DNA of 64,000 bases from Tuctoria greenei (taxonomy: Eukaryota; Streptophyta; Magnoliopsida; Poales; Poaceae), in assembly GCA_036927565.1 (NCBI GenBank), contig JAYESD010000001.1, positions 34,199,146 to 34,263,145 on the forward strand. The letters run 5' to 3'. The notes under the pieces are model-generated. The model searched no databases. It saw only the letters and a program-made list of their open reading frames with translations, and was not told the DNA's origin. How positions within the stretch are numbered: the stretch's first letter is position 1; the number at the start of each line of letters is the position of its first letter. Positions 1 to 10,737 of the stretch are shown in pieces. A program made the translations under genes and the position numbers.

Positions 1-1148
1 TTGCCCTCCTTCTTCTTCTTGCCATCTTCATGTGGACAATCTACAATGAAGTGCCCGTACTCGCCACAATTGTAGCAAGCTCTCTTGGTTTTGGGCCTTG
101 CCTTTTCCTTGCCTTTACTCTCATGCTTGTATCCTCCTTTTATTCTTCTCATCATCCTCTTGAAGTTGCTGATGAAGAAGGCCTCTTCCTCATCGGTGTC
201 AAGGCTCTCCTCATCATCTTTGTCTTGCTCTTTTGAGGAGGTTGTTGCTTTGAGTGCAACATTCTTCATCTTCAAGGCAGTGAACCTTTGGTGGTCATTG
301 TGGAAGAGCGCCTCCTTCTCCATGATCTCATGGTTGATGATCCTTCCAAGGACCTCCTCTGGGGTTATTTTGGCAAACCCCGGACTTTCTCGAATCATGG
401 AGCAAAGAGAGACGTTTCTAGGCATGAATGCCCGAATCATCCTCTTCACCACCTCGTGGTCCGTACACTTGGTACAGCCATAAGATCTACTCTTGTTGAT
501 GAGTATCTTTAGGCGGTTGTACATCTCTTGGGGACATTCACCATCCATAATGGTAAACCTCTCGAGCTCTCCTTCTATGAGCTCAATCTTAGCTTCTTTC
601 ACGACTCGGTTGCCTTCATGAGCCGTCTTGAGGTTGTCCCAAATATCCTTGGCCACCTCAAGTCCATCCACTCGGTTGAACTCATCTCTTGAGAGAGATG
701 AGATGATCACTCCGGCCGCTTGAGCGTTGCGGTGAAGGAGCACGGCTTGCTCCGGAGTGATATCTTCTTCATTCTTAGGGATGTGCACCCCGATCAACAC
801 AATTTGCCATAGTGAGGGGTTGAGTGACATAAGGTGGATCTTCATGTTGTGTTTCCACATCCCGTAGTCGGTTCCATCGAATTGGGGAGGCTTCCCCAAT
901 GGGATGGAAAGATAGTGGTTGTTGGAGACAAGGCGTTCATAGTTGTAGCCTCGTTGGTTGTAGTTGATTGTGCCACCCGACGTGGAGGTTGATGTGTCAA
1001 CCTTGGGAATCTTCAACTTCTCTCAAAGTTTCGCCTTGAGCTGGCGAATCTCTTCGTCATCCGTTGACTTGTCTTGATAGAAGAGAATCTCTTCTGGAGT
1101 TGCTTGAACCTCACTAGTTGAGACTTCTTCGTACCCCGCTCCGGCCAT
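1..1148 (-). pseudogene. Copia (SIRE/Maximus-type) gag, 5' part, truncated by window edge
   Basis: Reading the minus strand from the ATG at 1148, the frame encodes a Copia GAG: an acidic N-terminus, the UBN2-type core with NHYLSIPLGKPPQFDG and NMKIHLMSLNPSLWQ, then IWDNLKTAHEG and, near position 60, a CCHC zinc knuckle (CYNCGEYGHFIVDC). GAG coats the RNA genome in the virus-like particle. A TGA at about 1023 breaks the frame after some 41 codons, so this copy is dead as read. It is closely similar to the gag at 59498-61703, and the adjoining LTR has the same start and palindromes, so the two belong to one family. Pol lies left of the window. Confidence 0.85.
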
Positions 1149-1186
1149 CTTCTCTCCGAGTTGTTAGACTCTTTTGGGAGAGTCCT

Positions 1187-1198
1187 GCTCTAATACCA
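1187..1198 (-). other. primer-binding site (initiator tRNA-Met type)
   Basis: On the minus strand this 12-mer reads TGGTATTAGAGC, one mismatch from TGGTATCAGAGC, the complement of the 3' end of initiator tRNA-Met. It lies two bases inside the LTR edge, as expected for minus-strand DNA priming in Copia elements. Confidence 0.75.
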
Positions 1199-1200
1199 AT

Positions 1201-2805
1201 TTAAAGTTGCCTAGAGGGGGGTGAATAGGCTAAACGACCTGAAATGACTTAATAAAACGAGATTAGAACTCAGGGGGCAGACTAGTCCGATCCTCCTACA
1301 GGGAAAAGCCTAAAAAGGGTTTCTAACAAGTTTTAGTCTAATTCTCGTGATGCAAGGTTTGTTAGAATGACTTAGTGATCCTTGACAAGTTATATGACAA
1401 GTATGAAACTAAGGATCACGATGAAACAAGAGTGATGAACAAGACCAATAAAGTTAACTCTAGAAGTAATGAGCAATAAGTCAAAGTAAAGAACACAAGG
1501 ATTTTATCCCGAGGTTCGATCCCACGAAGGAACCTATGTCCCCATTGAGGAGTCCACGAAGGAATGGGTTCAACAACCCTTCCCTCATCAAGTTTACCAC
1601 ACGGGCCTAACTTGGTTCTTCCACTATCACAAAGAGTGAATACAAGATTCGTTGGGGCTTCTCATAATCTGAGGCTCCCACCACAAATACAATCACAAAT
1701 CACAAAGATGGACTCAAGCTACAGATCACAAAGATTCACAAAGTGCAAGAGATCAAACCGAGAGCCAAAGAGCGGTGTTCTTCCTCTTCTTCACCTCACT
1801 AAACCCTAATCCACAAAAGAATTAGTTTTAGAGGGAATGTAGGCAAGAAGGAGGCTTTGGGAGGCCCAAGGTTGCTGTGGCGGCGCTAGGGTTTCAACTT
1901 GCTCAAAGGTTTGTTCAAATGAACCCAGGGGTCCTCTATTTATAGAGGTCCCAAGCCCATACTGCTGACTTCAGCAGATGGGCGGACTAGTCCGGCCTAG
2001 GGGACCACTGACGTCCCTGACAACTGTCGCACTGCGCGGCAATCATCACACTACCCGCCAAACTTCAAATTCAGACGGTCACTTCAACAACGGACTAGTC
2101 CGGCCCTCACCGGACTAGTCCGATCTCACACAGAACCTTTTGTTCCGTGTGAAAACGGACTAGTCTGAAGACCACGGACTAGTCCGGCCCCCAGGGCAGA
2201 CTGGTCCGGCATTCCCAGACTTAGTCTCTGAAGCACCGACTTATCTCATACCCGGACTAGTCCGGCCCCCAGGGCGGACTAGTCCGATCTCAGTCAGGAC
2301 CTCTTGGTCCGGACCAAAACGAACAAGTCCGTGGTTTTGGGACTTAGACCCTAAAACCCACTCCTTGACTACCCAGACTAGTCTGTCCCACTACGGACTA
2401 GTCGGAACTCAGTCAGACCCTTCTGGTCCGGCTGAAAACGGACTTGGCCGGCAAGGGGCGGACTAGTCCGGCCACCTGCACGGACTAGTCCGGCCCTACT
2501 GCTAGACTCCTTCCAACTCTTTTCTCTCAATGGGTTTGACCTCTAAACCGCTTTGAGCTCCCAACTTGATCTCAATGCACTTTACACACAAATCCTCACA
2601 CTTATTTTGGCTAGTCCAAACTCGACGCACTAGAAACCCTAGTTTCTCCTTTTCAAGTTGACATCGCCGTTTTCATCCTTTTCCTTTTTGAGGGATTGTG
2701 CTTCCATTTAAGTCCACACCTGTGCTTAAGATCACTGAGCTCATTAGTCACTTAATTATCGTCATCAATCATCCAAAACCCACGGGGATCCTAGATGCAC
2801 TTTCA
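1201..2805 (-). repeat. 5' LTR of truncated Copia, rich in CGGACTAGTCCG palindromes
   Basis: The LTR runs from the primer-binding site to the CTTTCA end at 2805, about 1.6 kb. It shares its inner end (CCTAGAGGGGGGTGAATAGG) and its outer end (CCTAGATGCACTTTCA) with the LTRs at 50285 and 61757. The terminal TG has decayed to TT at 1201. A minus-strand TATA box (TATAAATA) lies at 1938-1945. Between about 1984 and 2495 there are a dozen or more copies of CGGACTAGTCCG and one- or two-base variants. Target sequence resumes at 2806 inside a Gypsy integrase. Confidence 0.85.
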
Positions 2806-3882
2806 ACTTTATAGTTGGATTGCCACGTACCCAGTCCGGGTATGACTCAATTTGGGTAATTGTGGATCGACTGACTAAGTCAACTCATTTTATTCCTGTC
2901 AAGACCACCTATACCACTGCGAAGCTGGCAGAATTGTACATGGAGCATATTGTGTGTCGACATGGGGTCCCAAAGAAGATAGTATCGGATAGGGGTTCTC
3001 AATTTACCTCCTGATTTTGGCAGAAATTGCATGAAGCATTGGGAACAAGGTTAAATTTTAGTTCATCATATCACCCTCAAATGATGGACAAACTGAGAGG
3101 ACCAATCAAATTTTGGAGGACATGCTAAGAGCTTGTGCTTTGAAGCATGGAAAAAGTTGGGACAAGAGCTTGCCATATGCAGAATTTTCATACAACAATA
3201 GTTACCAAACAAGTTTGAAGATGTCACCGTATGAAGCACTATATGGAAGGAAGTGTAGGACACCCTTTTTCTAGAATGAGACAGGAGAAACTCAAGTATT
3301 TGGGCCCGATGTGTTGCATGAAGCTGAGAAGCAAGTCCAGGTAATCCATGAGAACCTGAGGGTCGCTCAATCAAGGCAAAAAAGGCTATGCGGACAATAG
3401 GAGAAGAAAACTAGCCTTTGAAGTGGGAGACTTTGTTTACCTCAAGGTGTAACCAATGAGAGGTAATAAGAAGTTTAACATAAGAGGCAAGCTAGCACCT
3501 CGCTATATTGGGCCATTCAAGATTGTGGACAAAAGAGGAGAGGTAGCATACAAGTTGGAGATGTCAACTCATCTTTCGGATGTTCATGATGTTTTCATGT
3601 TTCCCAGCTCAAGAAGTGTTTAAGAGTATCGAAAGAACAAGTGCCAATGGAAGAATTGGAATTAGAGGCAGATTTGACTTATACCGAGCAACCGATCAAA
3701 ATCTTGGAAACTAAGGAGAGGGTCACAAGGAACAAGGTCATCAGATGGTGCAAGGATTGGAAGCATCATATAGAATGGGAAGCAACATGGGAACTGGAGG
3801 ATGATCTCAAGAGGGAATTTCCCTATCTCTTCTCTTCCGCGTCGAATCTCGAGGGCGAGATTCATTTTAACGGGGGTAGGTT
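2806..3882 (+). pseudogene. Gypsy (Tekay/Del-type chromovirus) integrase with chromodomain, 3' part
   Basis: The frame opens at FIVGLPRTQSGYDSIW, inside the integrase core, because the Copia at 1-2805 has inserted just upstream. Catalytic Asp (IVDRLTKSTHF) and Asp (SDRGSQFTS) are visible, and the Glu stretch NDGQTERTNQILED is present in a shifted frame near 3075. The conserved block LPYAEFSYNNSYQ follows, then the C-terminal GDFVYLKV and KLAPRYIGPFKI motifs. A chromodomain at about 3740-3830 (HHIEWEATWELEDDL) assigns it to the chromoviruses. A TGA after FTS, a frameshift at about 3075 and further stops make it non-functional. A G-rich polypurine tract (about 3871-3880) precedes the LTR. Confidence 0.85.
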
Positions 3883-5398
3883 TGTAACACCCTCATTTTC
3901 ATGCGTCATGCCCCGCATACATTCATATATGTGTCTAAAATTAATCCACATAAAAAGGATGAAATTTAAAATGAATTAGAAATAAAACCGCACTTAAGAA
4001 TTCTGGTGCGGACTAGTCCGATTTCTCTCTGATCTCGATCGGACTTGTCCGTTTTTCTGCGGACTAGTCTGTTATTGCCTCTGGACACTTTCGGACTTGT
4101 CCGGTTTTGCTGCAGACTAGTACGGTGTTTCAAGAATCCTTGAAGAATTGCTAAGTCCCTGGACTTGTCTGGACTAGTCCGGTACTCCAGCGGACTTATC
4201 CATTTTCATCTCTGACTAAAGTTGAACTTGTCCGATTTTAGACCAGACTTGTCTATTTTTCCCCTCTGGATAAATTCCAACTTGTTCGATATCCAGTGCG
4301 GACTTGTCCAATTTCCCTCTGTCCAACTTTGGACTAGTCTGGTCCTTTTCGGACTTGTCCAATAAATCACGACTCCGTGTTGATCTTTTGTTTCACAACC
4401 TGTTTCTATGGTTTACGTTAAGTGGGCCTAGGGATGTTGTGCCTAACTCTTCTAGAGCTCATGTGGGACTCTAATCTGACTCCTACTCATCTCAAACTTG
4501 AAATCCATCTAACCCTAGCCTCCATCTCTATATAAACAACCCCACCCCTTGGCTTGACATCTATTTGCCACTTTTCCACCCCATCCAAACCCTAGTTCGT
4601 GGAGAGACGCCATCAAGGAGGGAGAAGGAGATCCCAAGCAAGAAGAAGAAGAGGAGGAAACGAAAGAGGATCAAGATCTCCATCAAGTTTCGTTCTTCAT
4701 CACCAATTCGTCTCCAAGTTCATCATCAACCCTAGATCATCAAGATCCAAGTGTTGTCTCCAAATTTCTTGATTCATTGGAGTCCTAAACACCTGGTATA
4801 CCTTTTATTCTCTTTTCTTTACGTGAATTCAACCCCAATTCTCCAAATTCACGACGATCTAGAAAACCCTAATCTGCTGATCTTGCGCATAGCGGACTTG
4901 TCCGGTCCCTAGCGGACTAGTCCGATTTTCCTGGTTAATATTTGTTGAATTAATTCTAAAATTAGAACTAATCGACTCCAAACCTGTATAAACTTGTTAA
5001 AAGCAATTATAACTAGTTAGTGATCATTAAAAGCAACTCATTAACAAGTTCCACCTTGCATTTGCATTAATCATGCATGTCATGTCATATTGAGTAATGT
5101 TTGTGCACTCTTTGATTGTGTTTCTTGTCTTGTATGTTTATTGTGCGGATTAGACGGATTTGCGCTAGAGAGTGCCGCGGAGGATCTACAACACCAAGAG
5201 TTTGAAGGTTTTGACCCGAACCGATCCCAAGAGCAAGGCAAGTGTCCTTGAAGCATATTGAACCTGTTTTGAAATAAATGTTTTATTTCCAAAACTGCAT
5301 GCTTGTGTCAATTTGATGGGAATCCTATGGTAGGAAGTTTACTAGATTTTTTTAACCATCCTTGTCACCTGGAAATTTATGGTAGAGAGTCGGGAAGG
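3883..5398 (+). repeat. 3' LTR of the Tekay-type Gypsy, first part (split by Copia)
   Basis: The LTR starts TGTAACACCC, the usual start for Tekay/Del elements, directly after the polypurine tract. It carries its own TATA box (TATATAAA, 4529-4536) followed by an A/G-rich leader. Between about 4008 and 4925 it contains about fourteen copies of CGGACTAGTCCG, CGGACTTGTCCG and near variants, the same motifs found in the Copia LTRs. At 5398 it is cut by a 12.2-kb Copia whose 5-bp duplication GAAGG (5394-5398) is repeated at 17633-17637, where the LTR resumes. Confidence 0.85.
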
Positions 5399-6846
5399 TG
5401 TAAGGATCGAATGCCCAAGAGGGGGGGGGGTGAATTGGGCTTCATTTCAAAAATTAAAGCGATAAAAACTTAATTACTAAAAGCCCAATTCCCTATGCAA
5501 ACAACCTATGCATTCAAGTGAATAGTAACTTTGCGGTATATGAAATGCATAAGTGTAAGGGGAGAGGAAGAAAGTGCAAACTCCCGAGGAGACACGAAGA
5601 CACGGATATTTATCCCGTGGTTCGGCAAGATCGTCAAGATCTTCCTACATCCACGTTGTGGCACCCACCAAAGGGTATAGCCACTCCCAAGTCACCGAGA
5701 CCAGGGATCTTCACTATACTTCTCCGTTCGCCAACCTCGGCAAGGTGGAGCTGAAGCCTTGTACATGTTGGATCCTCCGGGCTTCCACAACCGTCTTGGC
5801 AAGCTCCGGAAGGCTCTCTCCAATACAATCACCAAGGGACACTCCCTTACAGCTCTCACTACACTAGAGACTCCAATCACCAAGAATGGAAGCACACAAG
5901 AACAATCTCTAGCACGTGCTAGCCTATCTCTTGGTGTGTAAGTGGTGTAGATGATGTAGAAGTGGTAGCTAAATTTCTTGAATGCTTGAGAATGTGTAGA
6001 GTAGCTCTGGTTGTCAAGACTTGTCGAATAGACAGGTTGAAGGGGTATAAATAGCCAGCCTCCACGAAATAGCCGTTGGAAAAGTAGGCTGACATCACTG
6101 TTCTGCGAACACCAGATGATCCGATGTTCTCCCTTCAGTTATCATCGGTCGAATCCAAATTAGATGATGTCACTGTGTCAGATATGACCGTTGTTGGACC
6201 GATGTTACACTTGCCTTCTCATCGGATGATCCGGTGGCACTTCATCCAGAATTGGTTCAGAATTAATGCTTACTGGAGTGATCGACCGATGTGTTTATAG
6301 TTGTACATCGGATGGTCCGGTGTTACACTTGGTCCAGGGAGATTGCTTACTGTACTGATGGACCGATGTAACATCCCCTTCATCATCGGATGATCCGGTG
6401 AGTACTTAGTTATGAGGTCTTCTTCTTCTGCTAAACTAACTCGACCGATGTGTTGTTTTCTGGAAACATCGGTTGATCCGGTGAGTTGATTTTGTTTGAT
6501 TCGAGTTGTTCTAAGTGATTCTTTTGGAATTTGCTCGATTGACCTCTTAGACATTGGTTGGAAATATTCTTCTGATGATTATCAAGCATTGAGTGCTGTC
6601 AATTTTGGTTGAATAATTTTGACATATGAGCTATTACTTCTAATCTTCATAAAAATCGATTGACCTCATAGAATGATTGTTTAGGGGTCTCCAATTATAT
6701 CAAATGAGCAGTATATGATATTCAAATAGATTTCATTAAGTGGAATAAGTGATATGAGAGAGCTTGCATCCACAAATTCATTAGTCATATCCAACGGTTG
6801 TCATTAATCACCGAAACCATACCTCATGGGGGCCTAGATGCTTTCA
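5399..6846 (-). repeat. 3' LTR of Copia 5399-17632
   Basis: It runs TGTAAGGATCG...GATGCTTTCA on the plus strand and is almost identical to 16189-17632. Between about 6105 and 6485 it holds imperfect palindromes of the form CATCGGATGATCCGGTG. Short open frames inside it occur at the same place in both LTRs and are not genes. Confidence 0.9.
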
Positions 6847-6862
6847 ATCTCTCCCTTTTTGG
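6847..6862 (-). other. polypurine tract
   Basis: On the minus strand the sequence next to the 3' LTR is AAAAAGGGAGAGAT, the purine run that primes plus-strand DNA synthesis. Its position directly against the LTR edge confirms the element's orientation. Confidence 0.75.
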
Positions 6863-7216
6863 TGATTGATGACAACACAACAAGTAAAGCATAATAGTAA
6901 TGAATTTAAGAATACGTTACTCAAGAGGATATGCAATAAGTACAAGATTTAGCACACTTAAAATTGAAGGCTCGAAAATGATCAATAACTCAAAAGCTCA
7001 ACGATCAATAACTCAAGAGAATTAAGTAGCACACGAATACTTAATGAATAGCAAAAGAGTAGCAAATCGCCAAATTAAAAAAGACCTCCCAAAAAGATAG
7101 AAACTCCCAAAAAGATAGACTCCCGCTACAACTAGGACTCCCCCTGAGACTAAGCTATCCTCCCCCTGACTCTTCTCCCTCTTTGGCATCAAGACACCAA
7201 AAAGGAAGCCAAGTGT

Positions 7217-9372
7217 CTAAGGATCCTGAGCGCTCGGGGCGATGACGAACTCGTCACCGTCGGGGGTGCTGTCATCGGAGCTGCTGCCTGCTGCTGTCGA
7301 AACTGGAGTAGAGGTGACGGGTGCTGCGGGGGCCGCTGTCGGTGCCTGCTGAGACTGGACTGCAGGAAGAGGGGCACTGACAACGGATGCCGATGTCTGG
7401 TGGAAAAGCGTCGTAGCCAGCAAGGGAGAGTGGATAGGAGCACCTAGAGCAAGCAGTGGGGACATGCTGATCGGCGTGGTCGGCACTGGTGCTGAGACTA
7501 GAGCCAGGACAGGCGGGCCTGGATCTAGGCCTGGAAGCTGCGATAGTAGGGCAATCCCGGTCTGAGTGTAGAGGTTGGTGATCAACCCCAGGATGCCCAT
7601 CATAGCCTGCTGCGTCTGCTGCTGCTGGTCGAGAGAGCGCTGGTGCATATGATCAATCAACCCAGTCAGCCTGTCAGTGTCCTCTCGCCTCTCACGGGCT
7701 ATCTGTCGCTGCATCACCTGTTGCTGCTGCTGGAGCTCCAAGAGACGCGCATCCTGCTCAGCTCGGGCCTGCTCAGCTGCAAGCCTATCAAGACGATGCT
7801 GCTCAACCATCTACTGGAGTAGTAAAGTCAACTCAGATGGCTGAGAAACTTGTGCCTCGGACACCGGAGGTGGAGTAGGAGGTGGCACGGTCGATCCTCC
7901 AGCCTCCGCGTCGTGCTGCGTGGGTGAGGGAGGAGGTGGGAAGTACTCCTCGACACTGTCGCTGGTGTCACTCTCGGACCAAATATGTTGTAGATCCTCA
8001 CCCTGAGCCTCTGCCTGTGCTAGTCTCTCGTCTTCCTTCTCCAGGTCTGACTAGTCTTCCTCTGAGAGACGGGCACAGACCTGACGTTCAACTGGATGGC
8101 CAAGGCGGCGCCAGGAGCTGGAGCACGGTAGTGGCCGAACCGTGTGACGCTCTCATCGGTGAGACTGTCACGCACGGCGGACCCCTCTGGAGCTACCATG
8201 TAGAGCAAGTAACTGATCCAGTGACCAAACACAAGCTGCCTCATCATCCCAACTCCATCAGTGATTACGTCCTCCATCTCACAAATGAGAATGTCCACAA
8301 TATCGAACTCCATCCCGTTCATGACATAGAACAAGAGAGTCTGCTGCAAGCTGGTGAACCCCTCAAGGTATCCAGACCTCGGCAGAAGTGTGCGGCGCAA
8401 GGCAAGGTGCACAGTGCGCGCAGCTGGAGTGAGTAGTGCCTGTACCCTCGGCTGGTCTGGAGAGAAAGGCTAAGCGAATAGTGAGTGTATCTCCTCAAGT
8501 GGTGGTGCCACACCTCTAGTGAGCGGCCTCCTCGGTGGGTCAGCCTGTCCATACACTCTCTCGTGTAGGCATGTGTCATGAAGATCCACTCCTAGCAGCT
8601 GTCCCAAAGTCTGCCTGGTCAGGTGGTGATGCTGGCCCATGAACATGAAATCAATGGATCTGCGGCCCTCAGAAACGTAAAGTGTGACATAGAATACTCG
8701 GACCCAGTCCTCCACGTAGGCACCCCTCTCGTAAGACATCAGCTCCACTAGCCCTCTATACCTCTCAAAGTAAGGGTGTATCTCTGTCCCTGCTGCAAGT
8801 GCAAGCTGATCCCAATCCAGAAAATTGTGCTGGAAGAGATTATGGCCCTGACGTCTATAGGTCTCGTACAGCGACGCCTGTGTCAGGGTCCAAAAGCGGT
8901 TGTCCACAAGTGCCTCTCTGGGCTGCGGGAACCACTCCTCAAGTAAAATACTCCATCTGAGCTTCCTGAGCTGTTTGGCCTTCATCTTCCTATAATCTGT
9001 CAGGCGGACACCCTCAGCGACACGGACGTTGGTGTCCATCTCATAGACGGCTCTTTGGGCTGCCCTGTCCTCTCAAAGGTCAGCTGCTGACGGTCTCGAT
9101 CTCGGTGCTGCAGCTGGATGACTCCCACGGGTCCTAGCTGAGCGCCGGCAAACAAGCGGCACTTCGGGCTCCTCTTCCTCCTCTGACTCCTCAGGCACCG
9201 GAGGCTGCCTCTATCGGGCCTCGCGGATCCTCAATGATCCTCCTCGACCTCGCTCTCGCTCCTCAGCGGCGCAAGCGGCCATCAAAGCTTTCTTCGCCTC
9301 CTTCGACAACTTCTTCTTTTTGGCGACCGGCTCCTCAATAGCCTTGCCCTTTCCCTTCTTGTCACGACCCAT
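7217..9372 (-). pseudogene. accessory (env-like position) ORF downstream of Copia pol, degraded
   Basis: On the minus strand from the ATG near 9372 (MGRDKKGKGKAIEEP) a single frame continues through 9211, 9039-8470 and 8412-8052, interrupted by several nonsense codons. A frameshift then leads to a Q-rich, coiled-coil-like tail (7810-7217, LLELQQQQQVMQRQ) ending in a Pro/Ala/Ser-rich segment. The middle block (KQLRKLRWSILLEEWF, FWTLTQASLYETYRRQG, SYERGAYVEDWVRVFYVTLY) has the look of the plant transposon protein family often found in SIRE-like and other plant elements. That family name is my inference, and function is unknown. The nearly intact counterpart is at 52249-53837. It could be an env-like gene by position only; I see no transmembrane segment. 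Confidence 0.6.
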
Positions 9373-9852
9373 GACGACGACGAAGACGGGTCGCGGGACA
9401 CGAGCTCGGGTGCACGAGACGGTGACACAAAGATCGTCGCGGCCGGGGAACCCTAACGGCAAAGCGACGTCGACCATAGGGCGGCAGCACGGTGGCGTAG
9501 AGTGTGGCAGTGTGGTGTGGGCGGCGGCAGAGGTGCGGCGGCGGTGAGGCGTGGGGAGGCGGCGGCGGCGCTGCTTGGGGAGGTGGCAGCGCTGCTTGGG
9601 GAGGCGGCGGTGCTGCTTGGGGAGGCGGCGGTGCTGCGTGGGGAGGCTACGGCGCTGCATGGGAAGGCGGCAGCACTGAGCGGCAGCGACCGGAGGGCAG
9701 CAGCGGTCGGAGGGCGGTGGCAGGGCGAGGGAGCAGCGACGGCGGAGGTGAAGCACAGAGCGTCGGTGGCGGTGAGTAGAGTCGGGGAGAGAGAAAAAGG
9801 AGGTGAAACGGCGCGCTAAATAGGTGGGGCCCGAACCCTAGCTCAAAATTTA

Positions 9853-10125
9853 ACATCGGATGAACCGACGTAGAATGAGGGTTGCATCAGTCGAATAGTA
9901 CAGTAAGGGTATTCCAAAAGTACCATTGACGTCGGATGCTCCGACGATGAGAGGATTAGCATTGGTTGAATTTGGTACAACTCCAGAAATGTGAACATCG
10001 GATGCATCGATGTTTCTCAGAATGAACTCATCTGTTTATTTGAATTTCTGACTGAGCTGACCCTTGGCATTTGAACACAAACTGATCCGATGATGATTCT
10101 GGCCTAAGCATCGGATAATCCGATG
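9853..10125. repeat. palindrome cluster upstream of the accessory ORF
   Basis: This non-LTR stretch holds CATCGGATGAACCGACG (9854), GTCGGATGCTCCGACG (9932), CATCGGATGCATCGATG (9994) and CATCGGATAATCCGATG (10108). They are the same type of palindrome as in the element's own LTRs (CATCGGATGATCCGGTG). The cluster lies 5' of the accessory ORF on the coding strand. From 10126 to 10737 I see no gene. Confidence 0.7.
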
Positions 10126-10737
10126 ACTACAAAACAGCAACATCCCATATATCTCCTTTGACTCAAACAAACAAGCACGGAGAAACACATGTCTTAGGAC
10201 TTTTTGGGCAACCCATTACCCCTCAAAAAGACTAGTTGCCAATAACTTGGCTAAGCCCTAAAGCAAATAGAACACCAAAGAAAATAAGGAATAAATCCAA
10301 ATAAAATGTAAGGCCCATGCTTTGTGAGCTAGAGGATGAAGACTTCTATCTCATTAAATCATGTTCCTTTAGGCATTAACGCACCTAACATTTTGTTCTT
10401 TCCACATCATATGAGTTGAGATATTGCATTTCAAACAAGTCTCTTGCTCATGAAATGGGTTCCCCTTTGTGACAATCTAACGTATGCAATGCCAAACAAT
10501 ATATAATGCAAGGAATTAAACATGAGTGCAAGTCTATATGGTAGGCATCATGCAAGACATAAATTAAATCAATCTTGCCAAATTTGAACCTTTCAAAGGC
10601 TTCTCCAGGGAGAGCCACTCTCCAAGCCTTGGGGAAACCCAAAGGAACCTCCATCCCAAGCTAACCCTTGCTCACCCCTATCCTTTGAAAGTTAGACAAG
10701 ACCTATATGAGATGCATTCTTACATGATCATGGCAAC

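Noticed and set aside
5518..5941. Several overlapping ORFs repeated at 16304-16727
   Set aside because: Both sets lie at the same place in the two LTRs of one Copia; they are LTR sequence, not genes.
6046..6053. TATAAATA in the 5399-6846 LTR as promoter
   Set aside because: It lies on the plus strand, antisense to the element; I would need transcript data to call it.
9502..9819. Gly/Ala-rich plus-strand ORFs with repeated GGGGAGGCGGCGGTGCTGC
   Set aside because: They are the complement of the low-complexity 5' region of the minus-strand accessory ORF and have no recognisable domain.
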